Made by a program: the position numbers and the translations under genes
Shown: positions 6,823-14,094 of the stretch, one piece after another
Position numbering within the stretch: position 1 is the stretch's first letter
Layout of the letters: each line of letters opens with the position of its first letter
Assembly (NCBI GenBank): GCA_013362195.1
Contig: JABFWM010000437.1
Coordinates: 1 to 15,152 of the forward strand
Source: Acidobacteriota bacterium
GTDB taxonomy: Bacteria; Acidobacteriota; Vicinamibacteria; Vicinamibacterales; 2-12-FULL-66-21
Direction: 5' to 3'
DNA length: 15,152 bases
Notes under the pieces: model-generated
Databases searched by the model: none
The model's input: only the letters and a program-made list of their open reading frames with translations
What the model was told of the DNA's origin: nothing

Positions 6823-8343
6823 ATGTCCATGTTTGCCACCAAGTCCATCGAACGGATTGAAGCGGAGCAGCTCGGTCACGGCGAGCGGACGCTCAGCCGC
6901 GTCCTCGGTCCCGGGCAGCTGATCATGCTCGGCGTCGGCGCGATCATCGGGACCGGCATCTTCGTCCTCACCGGTCAGGCCGCGGCCGCCAACGCCGGAC
7001 CCGCCATCGTCCTCTCAATGGTGCTCGCCGGACTGACCAGCGTGCTCGCCGCGCTGTGCTATTCGGAATTCGCCTCCAGCGTGCCCGTTGCCGGCTCGGC
7101 GTACACCTATGCCTACGCGACGCTGGGGGAGTTCGTCGCGTGGGTGATCGGCTGGGATCTGATCCTCGAATACGCGCTCGGCGCCGCGACGGTGGCGGTC
7201 GGCTGGTCCGGCAACCTGGTGACGCTGCTGCACCAGGTCGGCCTGGGCTTTCCGGCCGCCTTCAGCGCCGCGCCCGGCACGGTGGTGCAGGTCGCGGGCG
7301 GGGATCCGGTGACCGCCGTGTTCAACGTGCCGGCCGTGCTGATCACGATCGCGGTGACGGCGCTGCTGCTGATCGGCGTCAGCGAGTCGGCGACGGTCAA
7401 CGCAGTGATCGTGATCGTCAAGGTCGCGGTCGTGCTGATCGTCATCGGCGTCGGCGCGTGCTTCGTCGACCCCGCGCACTGGCATCCGTTCATTCCGCCG
7501 AACACCGGCGCCTTCGGCGAGTTCGGATGGAGCGGCGTCCTCCGCGGCGCCGGCGTGATCTTCTTCGCGTACATCGGCTTCGACGCGGTCTCGACGTCCG
7601 CGCAGGAAGCGCGCAACCCGCAGCGCGACATGCCCCGCGGCATCCTCGGTTCGCTGGCGATCTGCACGGTCCTCTTCGTGCTCGTCTCCGGCGTGATGGT
7701 CGGCATCGTCCCGTACCGGCAGATGCTGAACGAACCGGCGCCGCTGGTCGTCGCGGTGGAGGCCGCGGCGCAACGCGCGGCGGGCACCGCGTGGCAGGGC
7801 CCGCTCGGCGTCGTGAAGGTCCTCGTCACGGTCGGCGCGCTCGCGGCGCTCAGCTCCGTCATGGTCGTCATGATGCTGGCGCAGCCGCGGATCTTCCTGG
7901 CCATGTCGAAGGACGGCCTGCTGCCGGGATGGGCCGGGCGGATCCATCCGCGCTACAAGACCCCGCACGTCTCGACGATCGTCACGGGCGTCGCCGTGGC
8001 GCTGGCGTCCGGACTCACGCCGATCGGCACGCTCGGTCAACTCGTGAGCATCGGGACATTGATGGCGTTCGTGATCGTGTCGATCGGCATCATCGTGCTG
8101 CGCCGCACGCGCCCCGATCTGCCGCGTCCGTTCCGGATGCCGCTGGTGCCGCTGCTGCCGGCGCTCTCCGCGCTGGTCGCGCTGGTGCTGATGCTCGGCT
8201 TGCCGCGCGCGACGTGGGAGCGGCTGCTGGTGTGGATGGCGATTGGAGTGGTGTTCTACGGCGTGTACGGGACGCGCAAGAGCAAGCTGCGCGGAGCGGC
8301 GGTGCAGGGGGAGGAGGCCGGGCCTGAAGACCCGGCCTCCTGA
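6823..8343 (+). CDS. APC-superfamily amino-acid permease (cationic amino acid transporter-like)
   Basis: A 506-residue inner-membrane transporter with about 12 hydrophobic helices. The N-terminus (FATKSIERIEAE, then TLSRVLGPGQLIMLGVGAII) and TM1 motif GAIIGTGIFVLTG are typical of the CAT/YfnA branch of the APC superfamily. Further hallmarks are CYSEFASSVPVAGSAYTYAY (TM2-3) and FFAYIGFDAVSTSAQEARNP (TM6 and the following loop). The predicted role is proton-coupled amino-acid uptake; the exact substrate cannot be read from sequence. The frame stays open far upstream through DNA antisense to the neighbouring gene, but similarity begins only at MSMFATKS, so the ATG at 6823 (or the in-frame ATG at 6829) is the start. 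The last ten codons (EEAGPEDPAS) are encoded by a GC-rich hairpin, suggesting that the original 3' end was reshaped by a repeat. Confidence 0.9.
   Translation: MSMFATKSIERIEAEQLGHGERTLSRVLGPGQLIMLGVGAIIGTGIFVLTGQAAAANAGPAIVLSMVLAGLTSVLAALCYSEFASSVPVAGSAYTYAYATLGEFVAWVIGWDLILEYALGAATVAVGWSGNLVTLLHQVGLGFPAAFSAAPGTVVQVAGGDPVTAVFNVPAVLITIAVTALLLIGVSESATVNAVIVIVKVAVVLIVIGVGACFVDPAHWHPFIPPNTGAFGEFGWSGVLRGAGVIFFAYIGFDAVSTSAQEARNPQRDMPRGILGSLAICTVLFVLVSGVMVGIVPYRQMLNEPAPLVVAVEAAAQRAAGTAWQGPLGVVKVLVTVGALAALSSVMVVMMLAQPRIFLAMSKDGLLPGWAGRIHPRYKTPHVSTIVTGVAVALASGLTPIGTLGQLVSIGTLMAFVIVSIGIIVLRRTRPDLPRPFRMPLVPLLPALSALVALVLMLGLPRATWERLLVWMAIGVVFYGVYGTRKSKLRGAAVQGEEAGPEDPAS
8313..8340. terminator. GC-rich hairpin at the permease 3' end
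   Basis: Perfect 10-bp arms, GGAGGCCGGG (8313-8322) and CCCGGCCTCC (8331-8340), around an 8-nt loop CCTGAAGA, ending directly before the TGA stop. It has no T-run, so intrinsic termination is uncertain. Its TTCAGG-type loop and CCGGG arms tie it to the repeat family just downstream. It lies between convergent genes, where a bidirectional terminator would make sense. Confidence 0.5.
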
Positions 8344-8347
8344 TCTC

Positions 8348-8413
8348 ACGTAGGGCGCGGCGTCAGACCCGCCGGATCGCGGATGCCACGCAGGGCGGGT
8401 CTTCAGACCCGCC
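8348..8413. repeat. Two REP-like 26-bp palindromic repeats, 40-bp period
   Basis: Copies at 8348-8373 and 8388-8413 match at 22 of 26 positions. Both begin ACG[T/C]AGGGCG and end TCAGACCCGCC. The second is a near-perfect hairpin (GGCGGGTCT, TC, AGACCCGCC, 8394-8413); in the first, several stem positions are mismatched. They fill the gap between the convergent permease and cupredoxin genes and may also act as a terminator. Confidence 0.65.
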
Positions 8414-8416
8414 GCA

Positions 8417-8776
8417 TTACCGCACGATCAGCTGCCCTTTCATGTTCCTGCAGCCGTCGTCCTGCGAGAGGTTGCAGTAGTAGGGGAAGGTGCCGGGCTG
8501 GTCGGCGCGGAACTCGAACGTGACGGACTGGCCCGCGCCCGCGCGCTTGGAGATGCGGTAGCCGTCGACGGTGAAGCTGTGGGCGATGTCTTCCGCGGTG
8601 AACGTGATCTTCACGAGGTCGTTGCGATTGACCTCGAGGTTGCCCGGACGAAAGGCATTGTGGGAGCCGACCACGGCGAACTGGCGCGTGGCCCCTTGAT
8701 CCTGCGCCGCGACGGCCACGAGGCATACCACCGCCGCCGAAAGCGTGGCGAATACCGACCACTGACGACGAGCCAT
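8417..8776 (-). CDS. Secreted CuA-like cupredoxin with altered copper ligands
   Basis: A 119-residue exported protein. Residues 1-24 form a Sec signal peptide (MARRQ, then SVFATLSAAVVCLVAVAA). The rest is one cupredoxin beta-barrel. DIAHSFTVD (63-71) matches the DVxHSF strand that carries the first copper His of COX2/NosZ CuA domains. The ligand loop 101-112 has exactly the CuA spacing C-x3-C-x3-H-x2-M, but reads C101, Q105, C109, M112. Ligands could thus be His66, Cys101, Cys109 and Met112, or copper binding could be weakened. The start is fixed by a strong Shine-Dalgarno four bases upstream; the open frame extends further only through tandem repeats. Likely periplasmic or extracellular electron transfer or copper handling; partner unknown. 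It stands alone between a convergent permease and the 3' end of pnp. Confidence 0.8.
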   Translation of the reverse strand: MARRQWSVFATLSAAVVCLVAVAAQDQGATRQFAVVGSHNAFRPGNLEVNRNDLVKITFTAEDIAHSFTVDGYRISKRAGAGQSVTFEFRADQPGTFPYYCNLSQDDGCRNMKGQLIVR

Positions 8777-8780
8777 CGGA

Positions 8781-8788
8781 CCCTCCTC
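8781..8788 (-). promoter_or_regulatory. Strong ribosome-binding site deciding the cupredoxin start
   Basis: GAGGAGGG on the minus strand lies 4 nt before the ATG at 8776. It is the best Shine-Dalgarno in the window and rules out the longer upstream extension. Confidence 0.8.
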
Positions 8789-8811
8789 AGGGATTCCCAC
8801 CACGAGAGATG

Positions 8812-8912
8812 CCACAGAAGAACACAGGCCACAGAAGAACACAGGCCACAGAAGAACACAGGCCACAGAAGAACACAGAACAACACAGGCACAAGAACAC
8901 AGACGAACACGG
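8812..8912. repeat. 17-bp tandem repeat array (CCACAGAAGAACACAGG)
   Basis: Three exact 17-bp units (8812-8828, 8829-8845, 8846-8862) and a fourth, near-complete one (8863-8879) decay into related CACAGAC/GAACAC segments up to about 8912. Part of the 310-bp stretch without genes between the cupredoxin start and the pnp stop. The array forms the 5' leader region of the cupredoxin gene. Confidence 0.9.
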
Positions 8913-9000
8913 ATCCGTATCGTCCGAAACATCCGCGCCTGTTAGCTTAGACGCGCCCGGCGGCTGAAAGGTCGCGAGCCCTGCCGTTTTGCCCTGACGT
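8913..9000. other. Unique spacer between inverted repeat arrays
   Basis: About 90 bp without repeat units or a convincing ORF. It would be the loop if the flanking inverted arrays paired. Any dedicated promoter for the cupredoxin gene should lie here or in the array, but I see no clear -35/-10 pair. Confidence 0.4.
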
Positions 9001-9086
9001 GTGTCCTTCTGTCTTTTCTCTGTTTTTCTGTGTTCTTCTGTGGCCTTTTTCTGTGGCCCTTTTCTGTGGCCTGTGTTCGTCTGTGG
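9001..9086. repeat. Inverted, degenerate counterpart of the 17-bp repeat
   Basis: Units such as TGTGTTCTTCTGTGGCC recur with variable T-tracts (TTTTTCTGTGGCC, TTTTCTGTGGCC, TGTGTTCGTCTGTGGC). They are the reverse complement of the array at 8812-8912: 9026-9045 is a perfect 20-bp complement of 8861-8880, and GTGTTCGTCTGTG near 9072-9084 complements the segment near 8898-8910. The array stops within a base or two of the pnp stop codon. Confidence 0.85.
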
Positions 9087-11324
<2,238 letters not shown>

Positions 11325-11378
11325 GGTGAATCTTTCTCGTGAGCTGCGCCAGCTTCCTGTGGAGTGCTTCGTGGTGGA

Positions 11379-11404
11379 AGGCCAGGGCTCGAGGCCCCTG
11401 GCCT
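11379..11404 (-). terminator. Hairpin between rpsO and pnp
   Basis: Nine-bp arms (11379-11387, 11396-11404; GGCCAGGG/CCCTGGCC core plus an A-T pair) around an 8-nt loop, in the 117-bp rpsO-pnp spacer. There is no U-tract. By position it corresponds to the E. coli rpsO-pnp spacer, where a terminator and an RNase III hairpin control pnp. A similar role (attenuation, processing or PNPase autoregulation) is inferred. Confidence 0.5.
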
Positions 11405-11410
11405 GAGACG

Positions 11411-11445
11411 GCATGAGTCGTGAGGCCTGGGCCCCGAGTCATTAC
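11411..11445. repeat. Seven-base tandem array at the rpsO stop codon
   Basis: On the plus strand, GCATGAG, TCGTGAG, GCCTGGG, CCCCGAG and TCATTAC follow in exact 7-bp phase, the last containing the rpsO stop (tta, 11442-11444). Degenerate, but it shares units with the array at 13048-13082 (TCGTGAG here, TCGTAAG there). It occupies the proximal part of the rpsO-pnp spacer. Confidence 0.5.
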
Positions 11446-11708
11446 TTGCGGATGCCGAGGCGCTTGATCAGTTCCGCATAGCGGTCCACGTCCTTGCCCT
11501 TCAGGTAATCGAGCAAGCGGCGGCGCTGCCCGACGAGCTTCAGCAGCCCGCGGCGCGAATGATGATCCTTCGCGTGCGCCTTGAAATGGTCGGTGAGGTA
11601 ATTGATGCGCTCGCTGAGGAGCGCGACCTGCACTTCCGGGGAGCCGGTATCGCCATCGTGCGTGCGATAGCTGCCGATGACTTCTGTTTTGCGGTCCTTG
11701 CTCAGCAC
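11442..11708 (-). CDS. rpsO: 30S ribosomal protein S15
   Basis: 88 residues, the usual S15 length (E. coli 89). The hallmark regions are present: KTEVIGSYRTHDGDTGSPEVQ, VALLSERINYLTDHFKAHAKD, HHSRRGLLKLVGQRRRLLDY and LKGKDVDRYAELIKRLGIRK. S15 binds the central domain of 16S rRNA early in 30S assembly. The start is GTG at 11708 (MLSKDRKTEV), preceded by GGAGG about 4 nt upstream. An ATG overlaps it one frame out (ATGTG) and reads only Met-Cys-stop. The gene sits between truB and pnp, the conserved order. S15 represses its own translation through leader structures in several bacteria, and the 105-nt leader here contains at least one stable hairpin. Confidence 0.97.
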   Translation of the reverse strand: MLSKDRKTEVIGSYRTHDGDTGSPEVQVALLSERINYLTDHFKAHAKDHHSRRGLLKLVGQRRRLLDYLKGKDVDRYAELIKRLGIRK

Positions 11709-11770
11709 ATGTCCTCCACGCACGGCCCAGAACCCTCGGCAGGTCGCTTGCCGCACCAGGCCGCCGTTGC

Positions 11771-11789
11771 GCCACCCCGACTGGGTGGC
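11771..11789 (-). promoter_or_regulatory. Hairpin in the rpsO leader
   Basis: Seven-bp arms GCCACCC (11771-11777) and GGGTGGC (11783-11789) around a 5-nt loop, in the truB-rpsO spacer some 60 nt before the rpsO start codon. A candidate part of an S15 autoregulatory leader or a weak truB terminator; a further short pairing (CGGCA/TGCCG) lies closer to the start. Function is inferred from position only. Confidence 0.35.
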
Positions 11790-11813
11790 CGTATTTAGAG
11801 ACGAATCAACATT

Positions 11814-12914
11814 TTACACCAACACAACGAGGGGCTGCAAAGCGAGATCGGGGCGCCGTTCCGCGATCGCCAGGAGCGCGCCCGACGCGTCCAGCAGCCG
11901 GACCCGGCGCGCCTCGATCGCCCGGCCGGCCGGTTCGGCCAGGTGTTCCGGCCTCACCAGATTGCCGTGAGCGGCCCGCCGCGCCCCGTCGGCCGAGAGT
12001 GTAACGGCCGCGTAATCGGCCAGCAGCGCGTTCATCGGCCGCACCGCCCGTCGTGCCGCGTCGGGATCGGTCGCGAGCACCTCGATCGGGATCGCCTCCC
12101 CGATGCTGAACCGCCCCGCGCGCGTCCGCCGCAGCGCCTCCAGGTGCGCCCCGCACCCGAGCGCCTGCCCGAGATCGTGCGCGAGCGACCGCACGTAGAA
12201 CCCCGACGAGCAGACGATGCGCAGGCGGAGGAGCGGGAAGCGAGGGGCGAGGGGGGAGGGGCGAGGGAAGTCTGCGGTTGTTGCGGCGTCTGGCGCAACA
12301 ATCTCGAGTTCCCGGACCGTGACTTCCACCGGCGCCAGCGCCATCGGCTCGTTCTTTCTTGCACGCTCGTAGGCGCGAACGCCGCCGATCTTTTTCGCGG
12401 AGTGCGGCGGCGGCGTCTGGAGGAACGTGCCCCTGAAGCGGCTGAGCACGCGCTCGAGATCTTCCGGCTGAAGCCGGAAGCTACCCGCCGCGCCCTCCCT
12501 AGCTTCCGCCTTCAGGCGGAAGTCCGCCGCGCGATCGTCCGCCTGTTGGCGATCGTCCGGCTGAAGCCGGACGCTACTCCCCGCGCCCTCGGTAGCTTCC
12601 GCCTTCAGGCGGAAGGCCCCCTCCGGGCGGAAGCCCCCCTCCACGCGGACGTCAGCGTCATACGTCGGCGTCGAGACGCCGAGCCGCACGTCCGCGATGT
12701 ACTCCTTCTCGTCGCTGACGAGGAACTGCGAGAGCCGGGTGGCGCGTCCGACGAGCAGCACCAGCACGCCCGTCGCGAGTGGATCGAGCGTCCCGGTGTG
12801 GCCGATGCGCCGCTCGCGCAGGGCGCGGCGCGCGACCGCGACGACATCGTGCGACGTCGCGCCGGACGGCTTGTCGACAATCAGGCCGCCGTCGGTGGAG
12901 GACTCACGGCTCAA
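11814..12914 (-). CDS. truB: tRNA pseudouridine-55 synthase with in-frame repeat insertion
   Basis: A 366-residue TruB, which converts U55 of the tRNA T-loop to pseudouridine. The N-terminus GLIVDKPSGATSHDVV, catalytic motif GTLDPLATGVL (Asp44), KEYIADVRLGVSTPTYDAD, RFRGTFLQTPPPHSAKKIGG and CSSGFYVRSLAHDLG are all intact. It is about 50 residues longer than E. coli TruB. The excess lies at about 95-151, between the TYDAD strand and the helix LERVLSRFRG, and consists of two peptides of the form FRLKAEA...(F/V)RLQP(E/D)D encoded by palindromic repeats; a smaller Pro-rich insert (ADFPRPSPLAPRFP) comes from a 7-bp array. The only workable start is TTG at 12914: an in-frame TAA lies two codons upstream and no ATG or GTG precedes the conserved N-terminus. 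No Shine-Dalgarno is visible, and the first codons lie inside another heptamer array. Likely functional because the inserts fall in loops. Confidence 0.93.
   Translation of the reverse strand: MSRESSTDGGLIVDKPSGATSHDVVAVARRALRERRIGHTGTLDPLATGVLVLLVGRATRLSQFLVSDEKEYIADVRLGVSTPTYDADVRVEGGFRPEGAFRLKAEATEGAGSSVRLQPDDRQQADDRAADFRLKAEAREGAAGSFRLQPEDLERVLSRFRGTFLQTPPPHSAKKIGGVRAYERARKNEPMALAPVEVTVRELEIVAPDAATTADFPRPSPLAPRFPLLRLRIVCSSGFYVRSLAHDLGQALGCGAHLEALRRTRAGRFSIGEAIPIEVLATDPDAARRAVRPMNALLADYAAVTLSADGARRAAHGNLVRPEHLAEPAGRAIEARRVRLLDASGALLAIAERRPDLALQPLVVLV
12241..12268. repeat. Heptamer array CGAGGGG inside truB
   Basis: Four consecutive 7-bp units: CGAGGGG, CGAGGGG, GGAGGGG, CGAGGGA. In the truB frame it encodes part of the loop PRPSPLAPRFPL between IVAPDAATT and the strand LLRLRIVCSSG. 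Four units of seven bases insert 28 bp, which needs other indels to keep frame. Confidence 0.65.
12461..12522. repeat. REPIN-like pair 1 inside truB
   Basis: Two inverted palindromes: 12461-12480 (CTTCCGGCTGAAGCCGGAAG) followed by CTA, a 16-bp spacer, then TAG and 12503-12522 (CTTCCGCCTTCAGGCGGAAG). Read on the opposite strand, the first also becomes TAG plus a CTTCC...GGAAG hairpin with a TTCAG apex, so the pair is two REPs in inverted orientation, the definition of a REPIN. The stems differ by compensating G-C/C-G changes. Encodes FRLKAEAREGAAGSFRLQPE in TruB. Confidence 0.75.
12555..12615. repeat. REPIN-like pair 2 inside truB
   Basis: Same design as the neighbour: 12555-12572 (GTCCGGCTGAAGCCGGAC), GCTA, a ~16-bp spacer, TAG, then 12596-12615, identical over 20 bp to the second palindrome of pair 1. 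Encodes FRLKAEATEGAGSSVRLQPD in TruB. Thirty-two bp separate the two pairs. Confidence 0.75.
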
Positions 12915-12930
12915 GGCTTATGGCTCACAC
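12903..12930. repeat. Heptamer array overlapping the truB start
   Basis: CTCACGG, CTCAAGG, CTTATGG and CTCACAC in 7-bp register. The truB TTG start codon is the complement of CAA in the second unit, and codons 2-4 are also repeat-derived. It is the inverted counterpart of the array at 13048-13082: 12910-12928 matches the reverse complement of 13057-13075 at 15 of 19 positions. Confidence 0.65.
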
Positions 12931-12956
12931 GATTCTCAAACGGATTGCAGCGGCAG

Positions 12957-12976
12957 GCCGGGTCGTTGGACCCGGC
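12957..12976. repeat. GCCGGGTC/GACCCGGC hairpin
   Basis: Perfect 8-bp inverted repeat with loop GTTG in the nrnA-truB spacer. Its arms resemble the REP-like elements at 8348-8413. It could act as an internal terminator or processing site in the operon. Confidence 0.55.
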
Positions 12977-13005
12977 AACAAGCGGCACGCCGCGCTTACG
13001 CCGAA

Positions 13006-13035
13006 GCGGGTCTCGCCTAAAGACCCCGGCCCTAC
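13006..13035 (-). repeat. REP-like element, variant of the GTAGGGC type
   Basis: On the minus strand it starts GTAGGGCCGGGGTCTTTAG and closes with AGACCCGC. It shares the GTAGGGC...GGTCTT...AGACCCGC layout with 8348-8413 but has a longer, imperfect loop. It lies in the nrnA-truB spacer between two inverted heptamer arrays. Confidence 0.55.
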
Positions 13036-13047
13036 ACCTGAAAGATG

Positions 13048-13082
13048 CCCTGAGCCCTGAGTCGTAAGCCCTGAGTCCTACT
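13048..13082. repeat. Heptamer array at the nrnA stop codon
   Basis: CCCTGAG, CCCTGAG, TCGTAAG, CCCTGAG and TCCTACT in exact 7-bp phase; the last unit contains the nrnA stop (cta, 13078-13080). On the coding strand it follows the stop codon as CTCAGGG-type units. Confidence 0.7.
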
Positions 13083-14094
13083 CGGGCCGCGTCTGCATCC
13101 CGAGCGCGACCGCCTCGATCACTTCATCGAGAACCTGGGTGCGGACGGCAGCGAGGGGGCCTTTGACCGTGAACCCCGCCGCGTTCTTGTGGCCGCCGCC
13201 GCCGTGGCGGCTGGCGACGGCGCGCACATCGACGTCGTACTTCGAGCGCAGGCTGACGCGGATGTCGCCGTCGGCGCCCACCTTGAAGAACGCGACCGCC
13301 TGGATCTCGCGCGCGGTGAGCGGCAGGTTGATCAGCCCTTCGGTGTCGTTGTAGGTCGTGCCGGTGGCGTTGAGGACGTCGTCGTTGAGGGAGAGCACGG
13401 CGAGCCGCCCCTCGGCGAGCAGCTCCATCTCGTCGAGCAGCGCACCAATCAGCTTGAGTTTGCCGAAGCTGTTGCTGTCGAAGACGCGCCGCGCCATCGC
13501 CGCCGGATTGACGCCCGCTTCCACGGTCTGCCGGCAGATGTCGAAGGTGCGCGGCGTGATGTTCGAGTGATGGAACGATCCGGTGTCGGTCAGGATCGCC
13601 AGATACACGTGGGTGGCGATCTCCATGGTCAGGGGGATGCCCAGCTTCTGGACCAGCTCGAACACGAGCTCCCCGCACGCGGCGGCCGACTCGTCGAGCC
13701 AGTTGAGCGTGCCGTAGTTGGTGTTGCCCTGGTGGTGATCGATGTTGATCGTGAAGCGCCCTTCGAGGCCGCGGATGCCGGTGCGCGCGAGATCGCCCGA
13801 CTCCATGACGATCAGCGCGTCGGCGTCGGTCTCGATCACCTCACGCGCGATCTCGATGTGATCGACGCCGGGGAACTCCATGTAGTGCTCGGGTGCGGGG
13901 TCCGCGTTGACGATCCGCACGTCCTTGCCGAGCGCGAGGAGCGCGTAGGCCATGGCGAGCTGCGAGCCCACCGCGTCGCCGTCGGGACGCGCGTGTGACG
14001 TGATCAGGAAGCGCCGCCGCGCGTGGATGGCATCGCAGATCTCGTCGACCACCGGCTTAGCCGTCGCCGGGGTCATCGTCTCCGACCGATTCAT
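13078..14094 (-). CDS. nrnA: DHH/DHHA1 phosphoesterase, NrnA-like (nanoRNase / pAp phosphatase)
   Basis: A 338-residue soluble two-domain phosphoesterase, predicted to degrade 2-5 nt RNA and dephosphorylate pAp with Mn2+. DHH domain motifs: SHARPDGDAVGSQ (33-45), MESGDLARTGI (97-107), INIDHHQGN (116-124), AILTDTGSFHHSN (166-178). The DHHA1 domain has the substrate-binding GGGGHKNAAG (298-307). The second motif begins with Glu98 where the usual DHH form is D-x-x-D; whether this is typical of the lineage I cannot tell. The ATG at 14094 overlaps rbfA by 38 bp; an alternative start is ATG 14076 (Met7), preceded by GGAG, which would leave a 20-bp overlap. Either way translation is probably coupled to rbfA. 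A DHH protein between rbfA and truB is a widespread arrangement. NrnA subtype by similarity; substrate preference inferred. Confidence 0.9.
   Translation of the reverse strand: MNRSETMTPATAKPVVDEICDAIHARRRFLITSHARPDGDAVGSQLAMAYALLALGKDVRIVNADPAPEHYMEFPGVDHIEIAREVIETDADALIVMESGDLARTGIRGLEGRFTINIDHHQGNTNYGTLNWLDESAAACGELVFELVQKLGIPLTMEIATHVYLAILTDTGSFHHSNITPRTFDICRQTVEAGVNPAAMARRVFDSNSFGKLKLIGALLDEMELLAEGRLAVLSLNDDVLNATGTTYNDTEGLINLPLTAREIQAVAFFKVGADGDIRVSLRSKYDVDVRAVASRHGGGGHKNAAGFTVKGPLAAVRTQVLDEVIEAVALGMQTRPE

Noticed and set aside
7015..8349. 444-residue Arg/His/Asp-rich open frame antisense to the permease
   Set aside because: It mirrors the codon pattern of the permease on the other strand; high GC depletes stops. 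No family motifs and no own ribosome-binding site.
8777..8932. Cys/Leu/Val-rich upstream extension of the cupredoxin (would start at 8932)
   Set aside because: It translates the 17-bp tandem repeat; the strong Shine-Dalgarno at 8781-8788 and the signal peptide at MARRQ fix the start at 8776.
8812..9086. CRISPR array
   Set aside because: The 17-bp units are contiguous with no unique spacers, and no cas genes are present.
11325..11414. 30-residue N-terminal extension of PNPase
   Set aside because: No similarity to PNPase N-termini, translates spacer and hairpin sequence, and the ATG at 11324 has its own GAGAAAGA site.
12950..13035. Possible integron attC site (GTTGGAC/GTCCAAC with nearby inverted repeats)
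   Set aside because: The GTTRRRY-like and RYYYAAC-like strings are the two strands of one hairpin loop rather than separated end boxes, there is no gene cassette or integrase, and a REP-type reading explains the stems better.
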